From Trichoplax sp. H2 (taxonomy: Eukaryota > Placozoa > Uniplacotomia > Trichoplacea): 64,000 nucleotides of DNA. The stretch lies in the NCBI GenBank assembly GCA_003344405.1, contig NOWV01000100.1:208750-272749 (forward strand), written 5' to 3'. The position numbers and the translations under genes are program-made. A model generated the notes under the pieces. It saw only the letters and a program-made list of their open reading frames with translations, was not told the DNA's origin and did no database searches. Positions 50,201-61,200 of the stretch are shown here, piece by piece (position 1 is the stretch's first letter; the number at the start of each line of letters is the position of its first letter).

Positions 50201-51987
50201 ACAAGCTAGCCGATTGGATGGTTTGTTTAGTCAATTTTTACTCCATATATGTAAGATTTGATGATCAGACTTGTGCAGATACATAACTTTAACGCTACAG
50301 GCAATAGAATGATTGATTTATAACTTGGTATTATAATTCATTAATATTCTAATTTCCTAGCGCAACTAACAGTAAACAATCATGTTCAAGCATTAAAGTT
50401 ACTGAAAAATTGTCTGTTTATATAGTAAGTATTGGTGACAGGAGAATATAACTAGATTGTCATCATTTATTGTATCAACTAAGGACTTACCCCGAGTATG
50501 ATTATCTAATGGAACTTTGGACGCTTCTTGCGATGCAATAAGGTCAGTTAAATTGAACTCTTTATCCTCTTGAAAAAAGATACTTCTTCCACCACCACTG
50601 GCATAACGAAAAGGTACAAAATCTCTTGAAGTAAAGCCATATACCGGCTGGAAGAAATTGATTAATCATAATTGAATACTTAATACTTTGTAAGAATTTA
50701 ACTGCTTTCTGCTGATTACATGGATCATACAATGTCTGTTATGACTTGGCAATAAGCTTCATATTTCCTCAAGATACAATACAATACTGGAAATGCGTAC
50801 GTCAATCCAATGGTTATCATGACAGTATAACATCTTTACATGGATGCATTTATTTTTTTATGACCCACTATAGGTACCTAAGCATTGATTAATTATTCAA
50901 CGAGTTGATGACTTTCTTACCTCGATACTTTTAAACTTCAGAGCTAAGTCGATATCATTACGAGTTAATTTATCGCGTTTACTATGGCGCATAAATTTCA
51001 AGCCATCCTATATGTCAATCAATCCAGGATATTTTAAATAGTTAATCAAGCTGCACAAGTAGAACATTAAAATATACAGTAATCGTTAGCCTGCAGTAAT
51101 GCTCCAATCTTGTCGTAGCATTAGGTAATCCAACTCAACCTTAGCAGCTAAGAAGTTTGACTTTGAATTGATAAGTCAAACTCGAGGTTATTACAGATTG
51201 TTCATGAAATTAAACTGGATTTCAACTAGTATCACATCCTAAATTATAGGCGAATAGCTTGGGTTATTCACTATGAAGGGCCAATGGTATACTATAGTAC
51301 AGCGGTAGGGTGATTGAAGTAAAAAGTCCATGACTGTCTTCAAGGAAAGATCCTTTTTTTCCTCCATTTTCCATACTGAGATCATCCACTAACTCAACAA
51401 TGGGGTAAGGAAACGTAAAGTTTAAGGATGCAAAAATTTCGTAAAGAGAAAAAGTAGAAAATGTCAAGGAAAATGTCGAGAATTAAGTTTTAAGTCATGG
51501 AGTGAATTCAACTCCTTTTTCATGTAAGAAAATTCATTGAAAATACAGTACAGTACAGTGAAATGCATGGATCATGGGAAACTTTTCACAGACTTTCTTG
51601 ACTGAGAATGATGGAATTCATGTGAAAAACTGACGTATTGCCTAGCTACTTTTTTTTCCTAGTGGGTATTACTGTTCAAATTGTGGGATAGAATCGATTT
51701 GGAAGGGAAAGCAATAGAAGACTTTTAAAAACTGGCATAATTACAGTGGAATAGAAATGAAAGAGAACGACTTGGCTCTTTGCATCGACTGCCTCTTTAA
51801 CTTGGCTCAATGGATTTCAATACAAAACTGTCTAGAATAAACAAACCTGGATGACTTCTCTTAATCTTGCATTTACTTCATCAGCTATTACTTGGCTACA
51901 ATCATCATCAATTGGAGCATTGCCACAACTTTCAGCTATAGATTTAATGGATTGTTTGGAAATATTATTGCTAGCACTTTCGGCCAT
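44243..51987 (-). CDS. TAF6: TFIID subunit TAF6, copy A, with an exceptionally long C-terminal tail
   Basis: TAF6 is a histone-fold subunit of TFIID that pairs with TAF9. Exon 1 (51847-51987) begins MAESASNNISKQSIKSIAES and holds the first histone-fold helices. Exon 2 (50921-51007) gives DGLKFMRHSKRDKLT and DIDLALKFKSIE (human DALKFMHMGKRQKLT, DIDYALKLKNVE). Exon 3 (50491-50647) gives PVYGFTSRDFVPFRYASGGG, exon 4 (49564-49620) AHWLSIDGTQPLIPENPDP, and exon 5 (49208-49419) ends SGHELSL. Then come HEAT-domain exons: EQQLFFREITEACVS, DPGLYQLLPRFS, VLIYLLRMMDSLL, LHELIPTALSCVV, NNVQSRITQ, LPLHTYYGAI and LKRFLLPLL, the last two near 48060-48125 and 47820-47935, and YGYIGCIIV near 47660. All match TAF6 order. 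The remaining exons (44861-47372, 44716-44777, about 44530-44625 and 44243-44420) form a tail of some 950 residues rich in Ser, Thr, Asp and Glu with many SP sites, ending DDEFMDVDSS. Human TAF6 has a much shorter Pro/Ser/Thr tail. Total about 1,400 residues. Confidence 0.94.
44861..47372 (-). other. Giant single exon encoding the disordered acidic/Ser-rich TAF6-A tail
   Basis: An uninterrupted 2,512-base exon flanked by a CTACAG acceptor and a TTAG|GTATTA donor. It encodes about 837 residues with almost no hydrophobic clusters: Thr/Ser-rich at first, then acidic, with recurring SPS, SSP and KSE motifs. It follows in phase after the last HEAT-domain exon. Long antisense frames (45775-46296, 46525-46860, 46900-47394) mirror its Ser/Asp codons and are not genes. 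Confidence 0.88.
46945..47030 (-). repeat. Coding 15/30-bp repeat in the TAF6-A tail
   Basis: Six near-identical units of a five-codon block, alternating ESAME and ESTME (human eye reads ATAGCGGACTCTTCC / ATAGTGGACTCTTCC on the plus strand). The two forms alternate strictly, implying expansion of a 30-base dimer in frame. Confidence 0.9.
49660..50490 (-). other. TAF6-A intron 3 region without other genes
   Basis: Long intron (49621-50490) between the PVYGF and AHWLS exons. A 68-codon plus-strand frame at 49720-49926 inside it has no recognisable domain or splice context. It is not called. Confidence 0.55.
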
Positions 51988-52289
51988 TATTGCAACGGAC
52001 GGACCGCGTCGTCGTTGTCGTCGTTCGGACTGACTGAATAATAGCGCCTCCAAGGGTTTGAGGGTTGACTTGACGTGTACCACGTCGTTGTTGAGCTGAC
52101 CACCGACGATACTGTGACGCTAGCTGTCAACAGTACTGGTGCTAGTCCACGCTGTGCAAGTCTATACTGAACAGCTTTTAATTTTCTCTCAGGTGCTTCA
52201 ATACCCAAGAGTGTCGAATACAGCATACAGTACGTACTGTACATATACAGTACATTGTACAGTACTTCTGCTGGACGAGAGTGGACAGC

Positions 52290-52985
52290 AGCAGGCATAG
52301 AAATCCAATCAAATTTAGCGGGTACAAGTACTGTTTCAGGAGTCAAAAAGATACGCACATAGAGGTACCTCTATGTTCAAGAGGATTTATCTAGAATTCC
52401 AATCAAGTTTAGCGGGTTTAAGTACTGTTTCAGGGGTCAAAAAGATGGATCCTTTCAAGCATAGATGTACCTCTATGTTCCAGAGGATTTATCTAGAAAT
52501 CCAATCAAATTTAGCGGGTACAAGTACTGTTTCAGGAATCAAAAAGATACGCACATAGAGGTACCTCTATGTTCAAGAGGATTTATCTAGAAATCCAATC
52601 AAGTTTAGCGGGTTTAAGTACTGTTTCAGGGGTCAAAAAGATGGATCCTTTCAAGCATAGATGTACCTCTATGTTCCAGAGGATTTATCTAGAAATCCAA
52701 TCAAATTTAGCGGGTACAAGTACTGTTTCAGGAATCAAAAAGATACGCACATAGAGGTACCTCTATGTTCAAGAGGATTTATCTAGAAATCCAATCAAAT
52801 TTAGCGGGTACAAGTACTGTTTCAGGAGTCAAAAAGATGGATCCTTTCAAGCATAGATTTACCTCTATGTTTTCAGAGGATTTATCTAGAAATCCAATCA
52901 AATTTAGCGGGTACAAGTACTGTTTCAGGAGTCAAAAAGATGGATCCTTTCAAGCATAGAGGTACCTCCATGCCCAAGAGGATTT
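52290..52985. repeat. Minisatellite with 94/102-bp alternating units (196-bp dimer)
   Basis: The anchor GAGGATTTATCTAGA occurs at 52381, 52483, 52577, 52679, 52773 and 52876, with a diverged copy (GAGGATTTATCTTGG) at 52978; spacings are 102, 94, 102, 94, 103 and 102. The short unit carries AAAGATACGCACATAG and the long one AAAGATGGATCCTTTCAAGC. At three short-unit junctions lies the perfect 18-base palindrome CATAGAGGTACCTCTATG. Each dimer happens to contain a 61-codon open frame, which explains the repeated near-identical frames at 52373, 52569 and 52765; I do not regard these as genes. The array lies between the divergent TAF6-A and CWC15 genes. Confidence 0.95.
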
Positions 52986-53389
52986 ATCTTGGAATTTTCC
53001 TTCTCGTTTTCGATTGTTGCCATGAAACTAGGAGAACATGGTATACAACTCATAGACCGATACCTCATTGCACCTTTGAACCGCTAATTGATCAAACTAG
53101 CCGAATTTTAATCCAGCTTACGATACTTGTGCTCAACTTTCCCTTTCAAACGCTAAAATTGGTAAAACAAGACAGAGTCGAAATCTATCCACTGGGTCAT
53201 GATCTGTCGATCGACAGTAGTACTGTAGTAGTCTATGACCAGGGACAATTTGTTGTCCTTGCTATGGCTGAGTACATCCTCAGATGCAAGGTTTTTCTAG
53301 AACTGAGTAGACAAGTACTCTAATCATCCCATGCGGTTACCGGATTTTGCTAGTGCTTACAGATGAATTAGAAGCGTATTAAATTAAAT

Positions 53390-53975
53390 TAATGCATATG
53401 TCCACTCAGGTCACGCGAATCATCCTAGTACATACAGTAAGACAAGACCTTTGTTCTCTTACCACGATGGTCCTTGCTTAATTGTATTAGTATACAGTCT
53501 TACTGTATATAAAGCTGTGCAAAAGTGGTGACGATGATGTGCTACTATAAAATAAGAATGCAGTGACATTATTTTGCTAGCGATGGGATACTGCAGCCTG
53601 CTAAACCAGAACAATATTCAAATCATCCTAGACTAGAAACGTTGTTCTTTAACCAAGTTGGTCAATGCACTATATTACTAGACAGTATTAAATGAAATGA
53701 AGCTGTGCAAAATTTGTGGCGATGACCTACTACTGTAAAGCAATAATGCAGTGACATTATTTTGCTAGCAATTGCATACTGTAGCCTGCTGATTTAAGAC
53801 CTTTGTTTTCTTACCACGATGGTCAATGCATCATGTTACTATACTGTACAGTGTTCGAGAAAGCGGTGCAAAACTTGTGACCATAACTTGATACTATAGA
53901 GCAAGAATATGATGACATTACTTTTGCTACCGATTGGATATTGCAGCCTGCTGATGATATTCAAATCGTGAGCAA
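53390..53975. repeat. Three-copy diverged tandem repeat, ~180-200-bp unit
   Basis: Shared blocks in order are GTTCTCTTACCACGATGGTC, a short spacer, AAGCTGTGCAAAA.T.GTG.CGATGA, GCA.TGACATTATTTTGCTAGCGAT and ATACTGCAGCCTGCTGA. They end near 53607, 53790 and 53960. Lies upstream of CWC15 next to the 52.3-53.0 kb minisatellite. The frame at 52940-53323 just before it has no recognisable domain. Confidence 0.85.
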
Positions 53976-54659
53976 AATGAATGTCTGCACATCGTAGGGA
54001 TCTTCATCAACTGATCGAATATAGCTATACGTCAATCATTCATTTTCTTGGCTATGGAATCTGCTATCATTCTAGTTATAGTGATGACCACAGATAAAAG
54101 GGACCACCAAATTAGACATTTTTGATGCCTATTTTACACTGCAGTTACTCGTATATAATCAATTTATTTTACGGTTTGGCCTCTTGGAGTTGATTGGGTG
54201 ATTTGACTAGAACCGTGGCGGGCGACCGTCTGTACATCTGTACGTCTGTAGCGCTTACCCATTTCCGACGGGTCGGCGTCCTGTCTATCCATGACAGTAC
54301 TGTACTTTCGTACTTCTGTCCGTACTGTACAGTGATCGATAGTAAAATGCTGTATACTTTATAGCTGTATGGCAAGGTACCCTACCATGCACTTGTTACT
54401 GTAGTGTCTACAGTATGACTGAAAGTACTTGTAGAGAAACTTTCATAATTTGGAAGTCTCCTTCTTGGCAAAGCAGCTTGTGAACTGGCGTTTAACTTCC
54501 ACTTTTGACACTTTAACTAGACTTTCCACGGCCATCTTTAGTCCAATTCGTTCCTTAACAAACCAATTGGTCCAATAGTTAGCAACAATTTGCAGAAATT
54601 ATTCATTTTCAACCGTAATTAAGGTCAAATTATTCGAGAAATAGAGTCATTCAATCGCC

Positions 54660-56922
54660 ATGACTACAGCAGCACGTCCAACATTTGAGCCAGCTCGAGG
54701 AGGCACTGGTAAAGGTGAAAACGATTTAACTGTTTTAAGCAAGCAATACTCAAGCCGTGATTTACCTTCTCATACCAAGTTAAAAGTTCGGTATGTTTAG
54801 CTAGATTGCTTTGTAATTTGAACTAGTTTGTGATGACTAGGTAACACTAGTCTATGACTATTCTACAGCAATTTTTCAACGCTTCATCTTGGAGTTGAAA
54901 GTTTGCTTGTTGAAGCTGCAACGTCTTACGAGGGCAGAAAGCATTTAGGATACTGCAATGCTGCAATGCTTATAAATATCACCTTGAAATAGTCATCATC
55001 ATCATCATTGAACTACAAATCTTGTAAATAAAAAGATCAATCGTAATGTCTTAGTCTTATGCCTTTCTGTCTTATCAAGAGTGATGATACTCGTACTTGT
55101 CCATGTGTTGAAATTGGACATTGGAAGCTGAAATGTCTTGAGCAAAGTGTTTACTATACTGATTGCTGCAATAACGCATATGTATATCGTGTTAAAGGAT
55201 AATCATTATCTATAAATTGAAAATTTTGATATCGTCCTGCTTGTCTCTTATGCAAATACAATGATACTCATACTAGATGAGTTGAAAGTAGTCATTGAAG
55301 CTCCCATGTCGTTAGGCAAGAAGTTACAGCTGTATACAACTGCGATAATTATAATGCTTATACGTACAGTACATCGTACTGAACAATAATAATCATCTGC
55401 TGACCACAAATCTTTATAAGGATATAATCAACCTTAGGATCGTAGCTTATTATCTTTGTCTCTTGCTAAAATGCTATGATATTGACGCTATTAATTAGAC
55501 AACCTGGCCAAGGAAAGGTCGATGAAATCAAAGGACGCGACTTTCGTCGGGAATTGGAAGAAAAAGAACGAACTGCAACGCGAGATAAACAATCGACGAA
55601 CAATCGTGATCGTATTTCCGCTCGATCTATCGGTTGGTCAATCATAAAAAGCTCTTCAGTATCATTCATTTAGACGTTAGGATAGCCGTAACGTTTTACC
55701 AAGATAGATGCATTAATAAACATATTAGGAGTGTTAAAGATTGAATAAGATTCCTGTTTGTTCCATTCATATACGCATACATAGATATGCCACCGTCAAC
55801 CAAGAAACCGCGATCAGAAGAGCATCAACCTACTATAGGTAAGACGTTAAGACAGTGTTAACATAAACTATCAATACTAGTATACTATAAATGCGGGTAT
55901 TGTTACTCTTTCTTGTTAGAGGTATAATGCTTTGCTATAGACAGTAGTATCAAGCCATGTATTTATACATTGTATCATCTTTTCGAATAACCACGCAACT
56001 AACTTTGTTTTTCTATTTCAAAATTCTTTATCAACAGCCGAATTAGATGCTGATGATGTATTTGATGATGATGATGATGATGATGTTGATGTAAGTATAC
56101 CAACGTAAAGTATGTATTGTAATAGTACTTGTGAAGTAATAAAATGCCTCATTAAAAATACTAATCTTCACTTTCAACATTGTTTTAATACTTCAATTAT
56201 CGGTAATCTTCTTATTATTGCTATACTCCAACTGATGCTCTAATTATAAAGGATGAAGATAGGTATGATACAAGAAAAAGCAAGAGTATATCTTATCCAA
56301 TATTTTCTCTAGCTATAGAAATTGAAACCTACAATAGTCTGCTACTTTGTCGGCCTAAAATTGATGCTTGCTATTGTAACTAATTAACTGTTATATACTA
56401 CAGTGAAGATGATACTGCGGAATTAATGGCCGAATTGAATAGAATAAAGCGGGAAAGAGCAGTAGAACAAAAAAAAGTAGAAGAAGAAAAGAAAGCCGAT
56501 GAAGAGAGAGTGCGTATGGAGAATGTTATGTCCGCAAACCCGTTATTGAATGAAAACAGTAATTTTTCGGTCAAACGAAGGTAATAAGATACTATCAATA
56601 ATCACGATATATGCTGTATCATATTGGTATACCATCTCTATTGTTGACACCTTGACCTAAAATTTGTCGTCTTTATGTAATATCATCTGTAGATGGGATG
56701 ACGAAGTAGTATTTAAAAATTGTGCTCGTGGGGAGGAAGATGCCAGAAATAAGGTTTACTAACTGATATAACGATCTTAAAGTTTCATTATAATACGCTG
56801 ATATGAATTACTTCTGAATTATTTTTTATTGATAATGATTGTTGAAACAGGAAAAAAGTTTTATAAATGACACCCTAAGATCCGGTTTTCACAGAAGATT
56901 TATGGGCAAATATATCCGTTAA
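54660..56922 (+). CDS. CWC15: Spliceosome-associated protein CWC15, multi-exon
   Basis: CWC15 is a mostly disordered core component of the Prp19/CDC5L-associated spliceosome. Exon 1 (54660-54790) reads [20 protein letters not shown] and [19 protein letters not shown], nearly identical to human ([39 protein letters not shown]). Exon 2 from 55499 gives [18 protein letters not shown] (human [18 protein letters not shown]). Short exons then give [16 protein letters not shown] (from about 55785), [17 protein letters not shown] (from about 56039), an 11-base exon near 56252-56262, and [19 protein letters not shown] through [12 protein letters not shown] (about 56402-56580). Next come RWDDDVVFKNCA-like [12 protein letters not shown] (about 56693-56750) and [20 protein letters not shown] ending at TAA 56920-56922. 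Domain order matches the family throughout. The human protein is 229 residues; this should be similar. AATAAA follows at 56958. Confidence 0.96.
54900..55450. repeat. Three-copy diverged repeat, ~190 bp, in CWC15 intron 1
   Basis: Each unit contains GTTGAA..TGCAACGTCTTA/GAAATGTCTTGA/CCCATGTCGTTA, a TGC(A/G)ATAA..ATGCTTATA-type segment, ATCATTAT/ATCATC and a TCTTGTCTCTTATGC / TTTCTGTCTTATC / TTTGTCTCTTGC segment with ATGATACT. Degenerate but collinear. Intron 1 is 54791-55498. Confidence 0.6.
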
Positions 56923-58241
56923 AAATTACCTCTAAATCAAGCTTAGGCGATCGCACAAATAAACAACCTTACCTTTTTACGTTATTATCATCGCTAAGTC
57001 AGCTAATATCGATTATATTCAACAAAGTGCATAATGATTAATTCAAATTCGTAGTTTGATTATGCAAGTTCGTAGTATATCGTCAGTACTTAGATTACTG
57101 ATTTCGTTATTATATATTAAGATAATTTACCTAGATAGTGTGTTTGTACGCGTACTCAGCTAATACCTACTGAAAACACTATCCTATAACTGGAAGAACG
57201 ATATGAACCTTTAGCAATAATGATTTCAGTTTGTTTCTAGAAATTTTGGTAAAATAAGCTATAATTTTTCTTGTATGTATTTTCTTAATGTATGATTTTA
57301 TGTACTCGTATACTGTACAGTATGAAATGTGTGACCAGCACTACGTGTTGTACTTCCACTGTCAGCTTGTTTAACTAATTACCGAGAAAGTTATCTTGTG
57401 TAATGTTTTCAGCAACTCACTTTAAGGTTGCTATTTAAAACGAACAATAAAATTATTGTAGTACAATCTCATTGAATGAATAAGTCGAAGAAATGATTCT
57501 GCTAGGATCGTTGACTGCTAATGTGCAAAGTTAATGGGAGAATATGTAACATTGATGTCTTAAATCAACTTTGTTGTAACCTTCTCTTAGCAACAATGCT
57601 GCTAATGTAAGTACTATAAGGTGCACTTTGATGTTAGGTAATGGTGTTACTATAACACTGTATTCTAGTATCTTATTTCCTCTTGGTCGAAATTCTAGCA
57701 CGTAGAATTACGTACGATGAATATATATTATTCGTGCATCACCACACTTCGAAATAGTCGATAAGTGTTGAATGTTCTCAACGCTGCATCATACTTGAGG
57801 TATAAAGTGCGGATCGATTTTCTAATGTGAAAGTTATATCCCGACAAAATTTTTTGTCTGCTAGGACAATGCCAGAGTACGGACATTTATTATACCAAAT
57901 ATCTTTGAGCGACACTATTTGTAGTAGCTTAGTAAAAAATTCGCAATAATAAACAAGATTGTATATTAAGGCAAATTATTCAGGAAAAACGATATCCACT
58001 ATTAACTTCACTTGTGATATACGTACAAAACAAATTTATAGATACATAACTATATTGTCCATCTATTGAACCAAATTTTGGTAATATATTGATTTAAAAT
58101 GAGGTTTTCTAAACGTACATAAAATCTTAAGGTTCCATTGGATTAGCAAGTGATTAAATTCTCGAATTAACATTTGATAGAGCATCTTTTCTAGTATAAG
58201 ATGAAAAGTTGAATCAGCTGGAGACATTCCTAGCAAAAGAA
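56923..58241. other. Convergent intergenic region between CWC15 and TAF6 copy B
   Basis: CWC15 polyadenylation signal AATAAA at 56958-56963, then AT-rich DNA to the TAF6-B stop. A TACTGTACAGTAT word sits near 57310. No gene seen. Confidence 0.6.
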
Positions 58242-61200
58242 TTACAAGTAGATACCACCACCGTCTTCATTTATTATATCTTCCTTCATACTAGGACTGC
58301 AGCAATCATCGTATGCTTTCGTGACATTAACGGGTAGCTTGTAAATATTATAGAATTTAGCTTATTTAGCAAGTTTACCAACAGAGTCATCTCTATTCAA
58401 ACAGTTTACAGTAAAATCCATTATCAAAACAATGCTTACTTGATACGACTTTTGATATGCGTTTGTAAAAATTTCGGCTCCATTGATACAGCTCGATAAT
58501 GATCCCAAACTATCCTGCTTTCCATTTGAAAGGTTACAGAGAGATGCATCATTTAGTTCCTGTGTTAAAGACGATAAGCAGCTTTCTGTGAGTTTAATGA
58601 TAGGTATATGCTTTTGATGGAGAAGCTAGTACATCCTTTACAATAAGATAAAGCGAAGCTGAGGAGAGATAGTTAACATGAGACTATTTTTATCCATTAA
58701 AATCTGATTTATAATTGCTTTGGATTTAAGTAAATAAATATACACAATTATAAATTTTAAGCCATAAGCTGGCATGGAATTTCCAAGCCAATTCATACAC
58801 TAGTATAAGCGTATTATAAAGATTCCTAGTTGACATATTACCATATCCGAATCTTGGCCCTCTGAATTACTCTGCTGCGAACATTGAAAACTTTGAGCTA
58901 TTATCGATCCTATGTAACCGTATTTTTCTTGCATCGTATAAAGAGACTCATCCAACATGCGGATTACAGGGGCGATAGTTTGCTATTACGTTAATATAAT
59001 CAATTACCGCAGATAATGATTTTATAAAGAATCTACTGTACCCTAGCAAAGAACATTCCGTAATTAAAATATAAAGACAACTAACCAATATCAACTCTTT
59101 TAATTTTTTCGCAATTACGCCATTACTACCAGTTGCGTCCCTCAAAGAATTTTCAACTGCATTACTCCATTCCTTCAATACCGGTAAAATGGCTTGCTCC
59201 AATCCCTATCGATTTCATTAACAGTGTATAAGGTACGTATGGTAACATCATTTCTGTGAAATAAAAATTTTATGTACATTATCGTTGCACAGTCTTGCGA
59301 TAAGATTAAAAGCTCCATAATGCGATTGAAGTGGCATTGGTTGATTTTGTAAGGCCTATCAAATAAAATAAAGTACAAGAAATACAACAAACAATCGATA
59401 AAATCGGATAACGAAACAAAATGAGACATTCATACGTCAACTATGATCTTGGTAATTCTCGATTGGACATTATTCACGCTCGAGTTATAAACTTTATTCC
59501 TTTTTCAAATACAAAATACGTCAATAACATAACGCCAAACACAAATTATTCTTCTATTATCGCATACTAGATTCCTAAATCAAGTTTTACATTACCTACA
59601 AATCTTAACTATTATTGATGAAGCTAACTGTTGAACAACAAATCTAGCGTCCACGTCTCTGACAGGCACTTGTTTATTGATTATACAACTCAATACAACT
59701 GGTATTAATTCGTGCAACTGCAAAGAGTGTTAATATGATCAATTAAAATTTTCAAATACGCTAAATATAAATCGAAATTTACTGTAAGTGCAATGGTGTA
59801 TAGTATACGCACATATTTTTCCAAACGAAGTGTTTCATTTCGAAGAAGTGAATCCATTAGACGCAAAAGATATATGATAACAGTGCTTTCCATTCGGTGA
59901 ATATTGGTCCGTATCTATCAAATCGCATATATCATTTAATTCCCTCTTCAATGCTGAAACTTTAAATTACAGCTTATAAGTAAATGGTTCCGTTACCCCT
60001 TCTGTGATGAACTTGCTAAAGTACGGCAACATCTGATCGAGACCAGGATCATGCCGCAAGCATTCTAAGGCTCTCTACGACATTGAATTTAAATAGAAGT
60101 AAGCATTAAGGTCAAGCATCTTAGATCAGATTGAAATGCCTGCATTTTTGGCAAAACTAGAAGTGGTTTATTACCTTTCTCAACTGTTCACAATCGCTGA
60201 CGCAGGCCTCCGTGATTTCTCTAAAAAAGATTTGCTGTTCCTGTTATGGAAAGATTGTCTCAGAGGTTAATAATTTGTAGGTATACTGAATATATTGCAA
60301 TGGCAACATTGTACAAAAGCAAACACATTCATCACAAAATGATACATTCAATCGGATTCTTCCATTAGCTCACCAATGACAATTCGTGGCTGCTTAGTGG
60401 CTTTATAAATGCTACATTGGCGTGTTGTTTTACTTTATCTTTAGGGATTTTTTTGTTGTTGTTCAATTTGTCATTACATTGAACTAAAGGGATGCAAGGA
60501 GGGATCACTTTGGGAATGAAATCATCTACGAAAGCATCTTGAGACATTCTCTTAAATTTGCGTAATATTTCTGTAAAACAAATATGTACACTTATTGATT
60601 TCGTCAATTTTTACGTTCCTATTTTCATGCAGGTAAAGAATAGTATATTCAACCGGCTCATCAATATTAAGATACCTAAAGTTTAAAATATTTATCATTA
60701 CCAGGATCAGGGTTTTCTTGAATTAGCGGCTGAGTACCTTCAACGCTTAACCAATGCGCTATCAAGCATCAACAGTAATTACTGTTAGTAAAATATCTCC
60801 TATACTGCTAATATTATTATACGTTAATTTCGGCGTAGTCGATCGCGAAATCGATGCTGTATTATACTGTACATGTGATATGAACTATCTCGTATATGCG
60901 ATAATCCCATCAAAACTAGCGATTTTTCTGGCTGACGAATTGCTAGAAATCAGGTAATCGTAGCGAAATATTAAGTAAGTATAAACGAACCTATCTAGAG
61001 TTACAATTCTGCGGCTAAACAATCATGATACCTAGTAACAACATGCACATGGGATTTACTTCCGACCATATTAGCAACTGGTCTTCCAGATTCACGATTT
61101 CTAATCAAATGTAACTTCGCGTTGATCTCAAAATTTGCGTGGAAGCACAGACTAATAATATTTTTTGCATTAATCAAACTATTCAGGATACATAATTACA

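Noticed and set aside
52373-52959. Three near-identical 61-64-codon proteins at 52373, 52569 and 52765
   Set aside because: They are one frame through each 196-bp minisatellite dimer; no other support for coding.
55466-55673. Frames at 55466-55669 (-) and 55476-55673 (+) as separate small genes
   Set aside because: The plus frame contains CWC15 exon 2 and simply runs past its splice sites; the minus frame is its shadow.
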